Assembly (NCBI RefSeq): GCF_028829235.1
Contig: NZ_JAIWJY010000008.1
Span: forward strand, 109,194 to 173,193
DNA length: 64,000 nucleotides
DNA from: Tenacibaculum larymnensis
GTDB lineage: Bacteria > Bacteroidota > Bacteroidia > Flavobacteriales > Flavobacteriaceae
Direction: 5' to 3'
Numbering within the stretch: position 1 is the first letter of the stretch; each line of letters starts with the position of its first letter. Below the pieces are notes generated by a model, which saw nothing but the letters and a program-made list of their open reading frames with translations, was not told where the DNA came from and made no database searches. This document shows positions 1-6,975 of this stretch, piece after piece. Made by a program: the position numbers and the translations under genes.

Positions 1-280
1 CTTTAATATGTTCTGAAGTACTTAAATTCATTACAGTACCGTCTTCAAACTCCATATTCCAAGCATTGGTAATGTTTAACACACTTACTTCCATACCTAA
101 GTTTTTAGCCGCTTTTTCGGTACTTAATCTTGTACGTAAACTAGCATTAAAGAACAGCATGACTAAGGTTTTGTGTTTTCCCAAATCAGCAAACTGATAG
201 GGACTTTCTTTTAATTGAATTGCCTTTTGAATAGTTTCTGAAAGGTTTTCAATGTCTTTTAGGCTGGTGTATTTCTTCAT
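1..280 (-). CDS. Ornithine carbamoyltransferase family, Bacteroidota argF' type (partial, N-terminal part)
   Basis: Only the first 93 codons lie in the window; the gene runs off the left edge. The protein would carbamoylate a blocked ornithine (N-succinyl- or N-acetyl-ornithine) in arginine synthesis in the cytoplasm. The visible part has the carbamoyl-phosphate loop as NASLRTR (about residues 43-49) instead of the STRTR of ordinary ornithine carbamoyltransferases, which is the form known from the Bacteroides enzyme acting on N-succinylornithine. The ATG overlaps the stop of argD by an ATGA junction, so the two are translationally coupled. Whether the substrate is succinylated or acetylated cannot be read from this fragment. 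Confidence 0.85.
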   Translation of the reverse strand, partial: MKKYTSLKDIENLSETIQKAIQLKESPYQFADLGKHKTLVMLFFNASLRTRLSTEKAAKNLGMEVSVLNITNAWNMEFEDGTVMNLSTSEHIK

Positions 281-1404
281 GACAGTTCCTTTTTTAAAGA
301 CTCAAAAAACATATCGATATGTTGTTTTTGAATGGTTAATGGTGGAAGGATTCTTAATAAGTTAGGGTTCTTAGCGCTCCCTGTGAAAATGTGATGTTTG
401 AATATTAGGTTCTTTCTTAGCTCAGCAATAGGAAAATCGAATTCCAAACCTAACATCAAGCCTCTTCCTTTTACAGTTGTTATTTGTGGAATTGATGTAG
501 CTTTTTCAATAAAGTAATCTGAAATCTGCTGTACATTTTCCATCAATTGTTCTTTTTGGATGGTTTCAAGAACAGCTAAGGAAGCAGCACAGGCTAAGTG
601 ATTACCGCCAAAGGTAGTCCCCAACAAACCGTAAGAAGCTTTGATGCTTGGATGAATTAAGATTCCCCCAACAGGGAATCCGTTTCCCATTCCTTTAGCC
701 ATGGAAATAATATGCGGAGTAATGCCGTGTTTTTGAAAAGCAAAGAAATCACCCGTTCTACCAAAACCACACTGAATTTCATCAGCAATTAATAGCGTGT
801 TGTATTGCTTGCATAGTTTTTCTAACCCTTGGTAAAAAGTAGTTGATGCTTCGTCTAATCCACCAATACCTTGAATGGTTTCAATAATAATGGCACAAAC
901 ATCATTGTTCTTTAAAGCCTTTTCAACACCTTCCAAGTCTTCAAATTCTAAGAAAATTACTTCTTGCTGTGCATTGATAGGAGCCACAATTTTTGGATTA
1001 TCTGTAGCGGCTACCGCCGCAGAAGTTCGTCCGTGAAACGAATTCTTAAAGGCAATTACCTTTTGCTTATCTGTATGAAAAGAAGCTAGTTTTAAGGCAT
1101 TTTCATTGGCTTCGGATCCTGAGTTACATAAGAATAACTGATAGTCTTTACAACCCGATATGTTTTCTAGTTGGTCAGCCAATTCAACCTGTAACGGATT
1201 CTGAATCGCGTTGCTATAAAAGCCTAGTTTGCTCACTTGTTCACTAATGTTTTTAACATAGGCAGGGTGTGAGTGCCCGATAGAAATTACGGCATGTCCG
1301 CCATATAAATCTAAATATTCTGTGCCTTTATCGTTGTATACATATACATTGTTGGCGGTTACTGGGGTTATATCAAATAGAGGATATACGTTAAATAAAC
1401 TCAT
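277..1404 (-). CDS. argD: Acetylornithine (succinylornithine) aminotransferase
   Basis: PLP-dependent class III aminotransferase of 375 residues, the usual length. It makes the blocked ornithine from the blocked glutamate semialdehyde with glutamate as amino donor. Visible marks are the NSGSEANE phosphate-binding segment (about 94-101), the ADEIQCGFGRTG segment with the PLP-binding Asp208, and Lys237 in MAKGMGNG as Schiff-base lysine. It sits between proC and the argF-type gene, sharing 1 base with the proC stop and 4 bases with the next start, so it is in the arginine operon. The ATG start gives a normal N-terminus. Acyl-group preference (acetyl or succinyl) is not resolvable. Confidence 0.95.
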   Translation of the reverse strand: MSLFNVYPLFDITPVTANNVYVYNDKGTEYLDLYGGHAVISIGHSHPAYVKNISEQVSKLGFYSNAIQNPLQVELADQLENISGCKDYQLFLCNSGSEANENALKLASFHTDKQKVIAFKNSFHGRTSAAVAATDNPKIVAPINAQQEVIFLEFEDLEGVEKALKNNDVCAIIIETIQGIGGLDEASTTFYQGLEKLCKQYNTLLIADEIQCGFGRTGDFFAFQKHGITPHIISMAKGMGNGFPVGGILIHPSIKASYGLLGTTFGGNHLACAASLAVLETIQKEQLMENVQQISDYFIEKATSIPQITTVKGRGLMLGLEFDFPIAELRKNLIFKHHIFTGSAKNPNLLRILPPLTIQKQHIDMFFESLKKELS

Positions 1405-2201
1405 TAGTTTTCTTTTTTTATGGTGTTAATTTTGTTGAATGAAGCAACCATTCCCTGTATTAAAGCAGCACTTAAACCTTTGTGTTCCATTTCATTCAAA
1501 CCTTCGATGGTACAGCCTTTTGGAGTGGTAACTTTATCGATTTCTTCTTCAGGATGATTTCCTGTAGCTATGAGTAAGTTGGCAGCACCTTCACTAGTAT
1601 GCATAGCGAGTTCTTGTGCTTCTTTTGCATCGAAACCTAACTGAATAGCGGCTTGTGTAGTTGCCCGTATTAAGCGCATCCAAAAAGCAATTCCACTAGC
1701 ACATATTACAGTGGCTGCTTGCATTTGATCTTCAGGAATAATCATAGAAGTTCCTAGTTGATTAAAAATAGTTGTAGCTATTTTTAAATCTTCCTTCTTT
1801 TGAGTATTACCACTAAGACAAGTCATCGATTTTCCAACGGCAATAGCAGTATTAGGCATGGCTCTGATAATAGTAGTATCTGAACCAATAAGAGCTTCCA
1901 TTTTTTGAATAGAGAAACCAGCAACTGTAGAAATTAACTTATGATTGCTTGATAATAGAGGAGCAGTTTCTTTTAAAAGAGCTTCTAAATGTGTTGGTTG
2001 TACAGCAAAAATTAATACATCAGACGCTGTGATTGCTTCCTTGTTATTAGAACTAATGAAAACGTTGGGAACTTCTTTAAATTCATTGAGTTCTTCAATA
2101 TTTCTTTTAGTTAAGAAAAGTTGAGAAAATGATTTGTTTTGTATCAATCCTTTAGTGATTGATTTTCCTAAGTTACCTGTTCCTATAATTGCTATTTTCA
2201 T
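1404..2201 (-). CDS. proC: Pyrroline-5-carboxylate reductase
   Basis: A 265-residue NAD(P)H reductase for the last step of proline synthesis. The N-terminal Rossmann loop GTGNLGKS (residues 7-14), the IIRAMPNTA segment and the helical C-terminal dimerisation region with EGAANLL and TTPKGCTIEGL all fit ProC. It lies inside the arginine operon between argC and argD with a 1-base overlap to argD, so proline and arginine synthesis appear to be expressed together; both start from glutamate semialdehyde-type intermediates. No proA or proB is visible here. Confidence 0.94.
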   Translation of the reverse strand: MKIAIIGTGNLGKSITKGLIQNKSFSQLFLTKRNIEELNEFKEVPNVFISSNNKEAITASDVLIFAVQPTHLEALLKETAPLLSSNHKLISTVAGFSIQKMEALIGSDTTIIRAMPNTAIAVGKSMTCLSGNTQKKEDLKIATTIFNQLGTSMIIPEDQMQAATVICASGIAFWMRLIRATTQAAIQLGFDAKEAQELAMHTSEGAANLLIATGNHPEEEIDKVTTPKGCTIEGLNEMEHKGLSAALIQGMVASFNKINTIKKEN

Positions 2202-2270
2202 CTGTAAAGCTTTGATTATATATTTTGTATTAAGACATTCATCTTGGTTTGTTTAATCCCTCTATGAGGG

Positions 2271-3248
2271 TTAGAAATAAGTTGCTTTTAACTGTAACCC
2301 CGTATCTTCTTTAAAACCAAACATTAAGTTCATATTTTGGACTGCTTGTCCGGAAGCTCCTTTTAATAAATTATCAATAATGCTTGTTATGAGGAGCTTA
2401 TCTCCGTGTTTATGCAAATGAATTAAACACTTATTGGTGTTTACTACCTGTTTTAAGTGTAATTCATTATCAGCTACGTGTGTAAAAAGAGCCTCCTTAT
2501 AGTAGCCTGAATACAGTTGTTGTGCTTCTTCTAAACTTCCTTCAAAATAAGTGTACTGCGTAGCGTAAATACCTCTGGAAAAATTTCCTCTGTTTGGTAA
2601 AAACAATACTTCTGAATCAAAACTTGATTGAAGTGTATGTATAGTTTGATTGACTTCTCCTAAATGCTGATGTGTAAAAGGCTTGTAGTAAGAAAAATTG
2701 TTATCTCTCCATGTAAAATGAGTAGTTGCTGATAGTGAAGTTCCCGCACCAGTAGCGCCAGTAACCGCATTGATATGTACATCATTCTGTAATAAACCAG
2801 TGTTAGCTAATGGAAGCAATCCTAATTGAATAGCCGTAGCAAAACACCCTGGATTTGCTATGTAAGAAGCACCTTGTATCGCTGTTTTTTGAAGTTCAGG
2901 TAAACCGTATACAAACTCTTTTCTTTGAAAAGTGTTATCAGCTTTTAATCTGAAATCATTCCCTAAATCAATAATCTTTGTGTGGTCTGAAAAGGTATGA
3001 GCTTCTAAAAACTTTTTAGAGTTTCCATGTCCTAAGCATAAGAATAGTACATCTATGTTCTTATTAATTTTATTGGTGAATGTTAGTTCAGTGCTACCCA
3101 CTAAATCCTGATGTATGTTCGCTATTTTATTTCCAGCATTAGAGGTACTATACACAAAATTGATAGCAGTTTCAGGGTGTTGTAGTAATAGTCTTACTAA
3201 CTCACCAGCTGTATATCCTGCACCGCCTATAATTCCTACTTGTATCAT
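2271..3248 (-). CDS. argC: N-acetyl-gamma-glutamyl-phosphate reductase
   Basis: A 325-residue NADPH-dependent reductase acting on the blocked glutamyl phosphate. The N-terminal GGAGYTAGEL segment (8-17) is the nucleotide-binding loop of ArgC. The ANPGCFATA segment carries the catalytic Cys135. The GATGAGTS and HQHLGEVNQ segments are also family marks. It lies 69 bases upstream of proC and 151 bases downstream of argG; the latter gap holds an interspersed repeat rather than a visible promoter, so I place it in the same operon. Confidence 0.95.
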   Translation of the reverse strand: MIQVGIIGGAGYTAGELVRLLLQHPETAINFVYSTSNAGNKIANIHQDLVGSTELTFTNKINKNIDVLFLCLGHGNSKKFLEAHTFSDHTKIIDLGNDFRLKADNTFQRKEFVYGLPELQKTAIQGASYIANPGCFATAIQLGLLPLANTGLLQNDVHINAVTGATGAGTSLSATTHFTWRDNNFSYYKPFTHQHLGEVNQTIHTLQSSFDSEVLFLPNRGNFSRGIYATQYTYFEGSLEEAQQLYSGYYKEALFTHVADNELHLKQVVNTNKCLIHLHKHGDKLLITSIIDNLLKGASGQAVQNMNLMFGFKEDTGLQLKATYF

Positions 3249-3330
3249 ATTGTTTGTTGTTTTAAATAGTAGAATCAGTTTTCATTTATAAGATCATCAC
3301 GTTTTTATCACTCCTCATGATGACGGTTTT

Positions 3331-3390
3331 GTCATTGCGAGCCTTTCGACTGTCGCTCAAGACAGGCTCAAGCGTGGCGATCTGTTCATT
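3331..3390. repeat. Short interspersed repeat with hairpin between argG and argC
   Basis: The gap between argG and argC holds a segment starting GTCATTGCGAGCC and ending GTGGCGATCTG, with an internal inverted repeat GAGCCT / AGGCTC enclosing about 19 bases (3339-3369). Segments of this look are scattered through intergenic DNA of many flavobacteria. It is more GC-rich than its surroundings. It probably forms a hairpin in the operon transcript; whether it affects mRNA processing is unknown. Confidence 0.6.
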
Positions 3391-3399
3391 GTTTACTGT

Positions 3400-4578
3400 C
3401 TATTGATTCACTTGTTGATATATCTTATTCTGATTTCCTAAGAGTTTGATGAAGCCTTTAGCATCTTCGGCGGTCCAACCTTTATTCATTTCACCATAGC
3501 TACCAAATTTGGTATTCATTAAATCATGAGGAGAATCAATTCCGTCTAGTGTAAAGTGATAAGGTTTAAGGTTTACAAACACATCTCCGGTTACTTTTGC
3601 TTGGCTATTAGTAAAGAAAGCCTCTATATCTCTCATCACTGGATCTAAATATTGACCTTCATGTAAATGCATCCCATAAAAACTAGCTAAATACTCTTTG
3701 TGTTGTAATTGCCATTTGGTTAAGGTGTGTTTCTCAAGTAAGTGATGTGCTTTAATGGCAATTAAGGCAGCAGCGGCTTCAAAACCAACTCTTCCTTTAA
3801 TTCCAACAATAGTATCACCCACATGAACATCTCTACCAATTCCAAACTTTGAAGCTATTGCATTTAACTTTTCTATATTTTGTGCAGGAGTATTTTCATC
3901 GTCATTAATAGCGATTAATTCTCCTTTTACAAAAGAAAGTTTTACCTGTTCTGGTGTTGTTTTGGTCACTTGTGAAGGATAGGCATGTTCAGGTAATGGT
4001 TGCTCAGAAGTTAAAGTTTCCTCACCACCAACACTAGTTCCCCATAAACCTTTATTTACAGAGTATTTAGCCTTTTCCCAAGACAAATCGATACCATTAT
4101 TCTTTAAATATTCGATTTCTTCCTGTCTTGAAAGTTGTAAATCTCTAATAGGAGTGATGATTTCAATTTCAGGAGCAATGGTTTGAAAAATCATATCAAA
4201 TCTTACTTGATCGTTTCCTGCACCTGTACTACCGTGTGCTATATATTCTGCACCTATGCTTTTAGCATAATTTACAATTTCGATGGCTTGTACTATTCTT
4301 TCAGCACTTACCGAAAGCGGATAGGTATTGTTTTTTAATACATTTCCAAAAATTAAATACTTGACTACCTTGTTGTAAAAATCATCAACAGCATTAATGT
4401 TTTTATAGGTAGCTACTCCCATTGTATAGGCATTTTCTTCAATTTTCTTAATTTCTTCGGAAGAAAACCCACCAGTATTCACACTAACAGCATGAACTTC
4501 ATATCCTTGTTTTGATAAACTTACCGCACAGTATGAAGTATCTAAACCTCCACTGTATGCAATTACTAATTTTTTCAT
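3400..4578 (-). CDS. argG: Argininosuccinate synthase
   Basis: A 392-residue ATP-dependent ligase joining citrulline and aspartate. The N-terminal AYSGGLDTSYCA (8-19) is the ATP pyrophosphatase loop. AEYIAHGSTGAGNDQVRFD and the GIDLSWEKAKYSVNKGLWGTSVGGE segment are the citrulline and aspartate binding blocks of the family. It follows the GNAT gene with an ATGA overlap (4575-4578), so the two are coupled. argH is not in the window. Confidence 0.96.
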   Translation of the reverse strand: MKKLVIAYSGGLDTSYCAVSLSKQGYEVHAVSVNTGGFSSEEIKKIEENAYTMGVATYKNINAVDDFYNKVVKYLIFGNVLKNNTYPLSVSAERIVQAIEIVNYAKSIGAEYIAHGSTGAGNDQVRFDMIFQTIAPEIEIITPIRDLQLSRQEEIEYLKNNGIDLSWEKAKYSVNKGLWGTSVGGEETLTSEQPLPEHAYPSQVTKTTPEQVKLSFVKGELIAINDDENTPAQNIEKLNAIASKFGIGRDVHVGDTIVGIKGRVGFEAAAALIAIKAHHLLEKHTLTKWQLQHKEYLASFYGMHLHEGQYLDPVMRDIEAFFTNSQAKVTGDVFVNLKPYHFTLDGIDSPHDLMNTKFGSYGEMNKGWTAEDAKGFIKLLGNQNKIYQQVNQ

Positions 4579-5186
4579 TTTTTGTCTTTTTTTAGGAAGA
4601 TGCTCTCCTTAATTCTTTTAAGTCTTTGAAAGACTTTTCCTTTTATTTTTATGTTTTGAGATTTTTTGTTAGGATCGTATAACATACCAGTACACAAGCA
4701 CATTTTTTGCTGTGTACGTTGTAACACATCGTAGTTTTTGCAGGTTTGACAACCATTCCAAAAAGATTGATCTTCGGTAAGTTCAGAAAAGGTTACAGGC
4801 TTATAACCAAGCTCGCTATTGAGCTTCATAACTGCTAAGCCTGTAGTAATACTAAATACTTTAGCATTAGGAAATTTTGCTCTGGAATGTTCAAAAACAA
4901 CTTTTTTTATTTGCTTGGCTAAACCAATACCTCTGTAATCTGGATGAACTATTAATCCTGAATTAGCTACAAATTTGCCATGACTCCAAGCTTCGATATA
5001 GCAAAATCCAGCAAACTTATCGCCATCTAAAGCAATAACTGCGTTACCATTTTCTAGTTTTGTAATAATATATTCTGGTTTTCTTTTGGCAATTCCTGTA
5101 CCTCTAACCAGAGCAGCTTCGTCAATAGTTTGACAAATAATTTCGGCATACTTACTATGCGATTGATCAGCAATAACAACTCTCAT
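4575..5186 (-). CDS. GNAT-family N-acetyltransferase, first gene of the arginine operon
   Basis: A 203-residue GNAT protein. Residues about 1-135 carry the acyl-CoA fold with the binding loop RGIGLA (85-90) after the strand LIVHPDY. The C-terminal part has two cysteine pairs, C146-x-x-C149 and C163-x-C165, which could hold a metal. Its stop overlaps the argG start, and it is the first structural gene behind the Arg leader peptide. By position it is a candidate for the enzyme that blocks glutamate (N-acetyl or N-succinyl) in step one of arginine synthesis, a step often lacking a classical argA or argJ gene in this phylum. That role is inference; it could instead act on another substrate. Confidence 0.75.
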   Translation of the reverse strand: MRVVIADQSHSKYAEIICQTIDEAALVRGTGIAKRKPEYIITKLENGNAVIALDGDKFAGFCYIEAWSHGKFVANSGLIVHPDYRGIGLAKQIKKVVFEHSRAKFPNAKVFSITTGLAVMKLNSELGYKPVTFSELTEDQSFWNGCQTCKNYDVLQRTQQKMCLCTGMLYDPNKKSQNIKIKGKVFQRLKRIKESIFLKKDKK

Positions 5187-5239
5187 TGAAATTGATTTTA
5201 GATAAACATTTTGTTATAAATCGGTGGTTTGAAAAGAAG

Positions 5240-5320
5240 AACCGGACGCACCTAGGTTCCCAAAAGAAGTAGCACCCTTACGGGCGACGTCGGGTAAAAA
5301 TAGGTCGTACAACAACTGCG
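5240..5320 (-). promoter_or_regulatory. Structured leader RNA candidate in front of the arginine operon
   Basis: This block is clearly more GC-rich than the AT-rich DNA around it. On the minus strand ACGACCTA (5308-5301) can pair with TAGGTGCGT (5254-5246) with one bulged base. Inside is a small hairpin CGCCC-GTAA-GGGTG (5286-5273) with a GNRA-like loop. A competing stem GAACC...GGTTC followed by TTCTTTT (about 5259 down to 5232) would use bases next to the first stem and resembles a weak terminator. I do not recognise it as a named riboswitch class. Function is inferred only from position and pairing. Confidence 0.4.
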
Positions 5321-5399
5321 TTATTGAAAACAATAACAAGAGTTAGTAACGATATAAAAATGTAGATTATAGAAATCAAAAGGATGAAAATAAAATTAT

Positions 5400-5471
5400 A
5401 CAATACTCAGTTTTGTGCAAGGAAAGACTAGCGTCGGTTATAAGACCGCACTAAAAAACTGGGTATATTGT
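5400..5471 (-). promoter_or_regulatory. Attenuator-type hairpin overlapping the Arg leader peptide
   Basis: On the minus strand ACAATATACCCAGTTTTTTAG..GTGC (5471-5448) is nearly complementary to GCACAAAACTGAGTATTGT (5418-5400); a smaller stem CGGT/ACCG (5448-5435) lies in the loop. The 3' arm is followed by ATAATTTTATTTT. The 5' arm lies within the leader-peptide codons just before its Arg codons, so a ribosome stalled there would cover it and block the hairpin. That is the geometry of ribosome-mediated attenuation. The T-run is interrupted, so termination strength is uncertain. Confidence 0.5.
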
Positions 5472-5493
5472 TGTATATTTTATTTGTTTGCAT
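5428..5493 (-). CDS. Arginine operon leader peptide (21 residues)
   Basis: A 21-codon reading frame that begins MQTNKIYNN and ends FLVRSYNRR followed by TAG. Three of the last eight residues are Arg, coded CGG, CGA and CGC, codons that look uncommon next to the AGA-rich usage of this genome. It is 240 bases upstream of the GNAT-argG operon and its codons form one arm of the hairpin at 5400-5471. This is what a leader peptide for arginine-controlled attenuation would look like. There is no protein-level evidence; the call rests on composition and place. Confidence 0.6.
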   Translation of the reverse strand: MQTNKIYNNIPSFLVRSYNRR

Positions 5494-5500
5494 AATGGCG

Positions 5501-5508
5501 CAAATCTA
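5501..5508 (-). promoter_or_regulatory. Promoter -7 box for the arginine operon
   Basis: On the minus strand the sequence TAGATTTG matches the Bacteroidota consensus TAnnTTTG exactly. No clear TTG -33 box is visible at the usual spacing. It ends 7 bases before the leader-peptide ATG, so transcription would start at or almost at that codon. Confidence 0.5.
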
Positions 5509-5647
5509 TAAAATAAATTTTGATTAATGCTATATAAAAAATAAAAAGTTTTATAAGTGTAAGTAATACAGAGGGTTAGTGAGTATTTTTTCTAGGAGTA
5601 AAATAAAAAAGTCAAAAAAATATTAGGATAACTAAAAAATAATTTCA

Positions 5648-5655
5648 AATATTTG
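5648..5655 (+). promoter_or_regulatory. Weak promoter -7 box for the ilv operon
   Basis: AATATTTG differs from TAnnTTTG at one position and lies 9 bases before the first ilv leader-peptide ATG. No convincing -33 box was found. The divergent gap 5509-5647 between this and the arg promoter is AT-rich and shows nothing else. Confidence 0.35.
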
Positions 5656-5664
5656 TGGCAACAG

Positions 5665-5730
5665 ATGAAAAAACAAGTTTTAAATATCATTTCTATTATT
5701 ATTGTCATTGTGATTATTTCACAAGGGTAG
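5665..5730 (+). CDS. ilv leader peptide 1 (21 residues)
   Basis: A 21-codon frame starting MKKQVLN and running IISIIIVIVII before SQG and TAG. Eleven of 21 residues are Ile or Val, plus one Leu, the regulatory amino acids of the operon. The hydrophobic run is followed by GGAAGC (5731-5736), which can pair with GCTTCC (5773-5778) in the 5' arm of the next terminator and so act as antiterminator. This is the classic ilv leader layout. Confidence 0.75.
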   Translation: MKKQVLNIISIIIVIVIISQG

Positions 5731-5769
5731 GGAAGCGGTATTTAATATTTAACATATAAATTAATTAAG

Positions 5770-5800
5770 AAGGCTTCCTAAATTTAGGAAGCCTTTTTTA
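5770..5800 (+). terminator. Attenuator terminator 1 of the ilv operon
   Basis: A perfect inverted repeat AAGGCTTCCTAAA / TTTAGGAAGCCTT (5770-5795) is followed by a T-run to 5799. It lies 39 bases after the first leader-peptide stop. Its 5' arm can alternatively pair with 5731-5736. Confidence 0.85.
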
Positions 5801-5812
5801 GTTGCAAAAATC

Positions 5813-5875
5813 ATGAATCAATTTTTCAACATCGTGGTAATTATTATTGTCATTATTAGCTCTCCACCGAGTTGA
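5813..5875 (+). CDS. ilv leader peptide 2 (20 residues)
   Basis: A second 20-codon frame starting MNQFFN and running IVVIIIVII before SSPPS and TGA. Nine consecutive residues are Ile or Val. It starts 13 bases after the T-run of terminator 1 and precedes terminator 2, so it repeats the arrangement of leader 1. The two peptides share the pattern of a short polar start, an Ile/Val run and Ser near the end, but are not close copies at the DNA level. Confidence 0.75.
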   Translation: MNQFFNIVVIIIVIISSPPS

Positions 5876-5899
5876 TGCAGATAGTTATTGCCTATAAGG

Positions 5900-5934
5900 A
5901 AGCCTGTATCTAACTCAAGATACAGGCTTTTTTT
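5900..5934 (+). terminator. Attenuator terminator 2 of the ilv operon
   Basis: AAGCCTGTATCT (5900-5911) and AGATACAGGCTT (5918-5929) form a perfect 12-base-pair stem with a 6-base loop, followed by seven T. It stands 24 bases after the stop of the second leader peptide and 152 bases before ilvE. Confidence 0.87.
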
Positions 5935-5955
5935 ATACCGTGAATATCATAATGA

Positions 5956-6029
5956 TTTGGTTTTAAGTGTTTGGTTTTAAGGTTTTTGTATGTTTTTGAG
6001 AGTCAGTGAAAATCATCAAAACCTTAAAA
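5956..6029. repeat. Direct and inverted repeats just upstream of ilvE
   Basis: TTTGGTTTTAAG occurs twice with a 14-base period (5956-5967 and 5970-5981). The second copy overlaps TTTTAAGGTTTT (5975-5986), which is perfectly complementary to AAAACCTTAAAA at 6018-6029, giving a 12-base inverted repeat around a 31-base loop. It could be a further leader hairpin or an operator. No function can be assigned. Confidence 0.5.
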
Positions 6030-6086
6030 AACAAGAAAGTAAAGTAAAAAGCGAAAAATAATTTTGAACAGTAAAAACAACTAAAA

Positions 6087-6974
6087 ATGTACTATAACGA
6101 GGAAACAGTAATTTTTTTCAACGGACAGTTTATCAAAGCTAAAGATGCTAGCGCTAATTTGTATAGCCAAAGTTTACACTACGGGAACGGAGTTTTCGAG
6201 GGAATTAGAGCTTATAATACAACGGAAGGAACTAAAGTCTTTAAGTCGTATGAGCATTACAAAAGGCTAAAGTTTGGCGCAGAAGTAATGAATATTCAAT
6301 TAGATTATTCAGAAGAAGAACTAACACAAATTACGTATGAATTATTAGAACGTAATGGTTTGAAAGATGCATACATCCGTCCGTTAGTCACTACTGGAGC
6401 CGATATGAGTTTGTTGACTTCTAAAGAAACAAACCTAGTTATTCAATGCTGGGAATGGGGGAAATATATGGGAGATAAATTACTACGTGTAAAAACGTCT
6501 TCATTTCAACGCCCGAATCCGAAATCATGTTTTGTAGAAGCTAAAGTAACAGGACACTACACAAATTCAATATTATCAACTAATGAAGCAAAAAATAACG
6601 GATATGATGAAGCACTATTATTAGACATGAACGGTAATGTAGCAGAATGTTCAGGAGCAAATGTTTTTATGCAAAAAGATGGAAAATTATACACTCCACC
6701 AAGAGGCCATATCATGGCAGGAATTACACGCGCTACGGTTATCGATTTGTGTAAGGAAGAAGGAATACCTGTTGAAGAAAAACATTTTACGCTAGAAGAA
6801 TTAAAACAGGCAGATGCTTGCTTTTTTACAGGAACAGCAGCTGAAGTAGTTGGATTACAATCGTTAGACGATTATCAATTTCCACTAGCGTGGGAAAAAT
6901 CTCACGGACACAAACTAATGAAATTATATAAAGACGAAGTGTTAGGCTTACGTCAAAAAAGAAAAGCAAGTTAA
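6087..6974 (+). CDS. ilvE: Branched-chain amino acid aminotransferase
   Basis: A 295-residue fold-type IV PLP aminotransferase that makes Ile, Val and Leu from their 2-oxo acids with glutamate. Marks are [15 protein letters not shown] (29-43), the Schiff-base Lys153 in AKVTGHY, and the cofactor segment ECSGANVF with GITRATV further on. It is the first structural gene after the double attenuator and is followed after one base by ilvD. The D-amino-acid and aminodeoxychorismate lyase relatives are less likely given the setting. Confidence 0.94.
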   Translation: MYYNEETVIFFNGQFIKAKDASANLYSQSLHYGNGVFEGIRAYNTTEGTKVFKSYEHYKRLKFGAEVMNIQLDYSEEELTQITYELLERNGLKDAYIRPLVTTGADMSLLTSKETNLVIQCWEWGKYMGDKLLRVKTSSFQRPNPKSCFVEAKVTGHYTNSILSTNEAKNNGYDEALLLDMNGNVAECSGANVFMQKDGKLYTPPRGHIMAGITRATVIDLCKEEGIPVEEKHFTLEELKQADACFFTGTAAEVVGLQSLDDYQFPLAWEKSHGHKLMKLYKDEVLGLRQKRKAS

Positions 6975-6975
6975 C

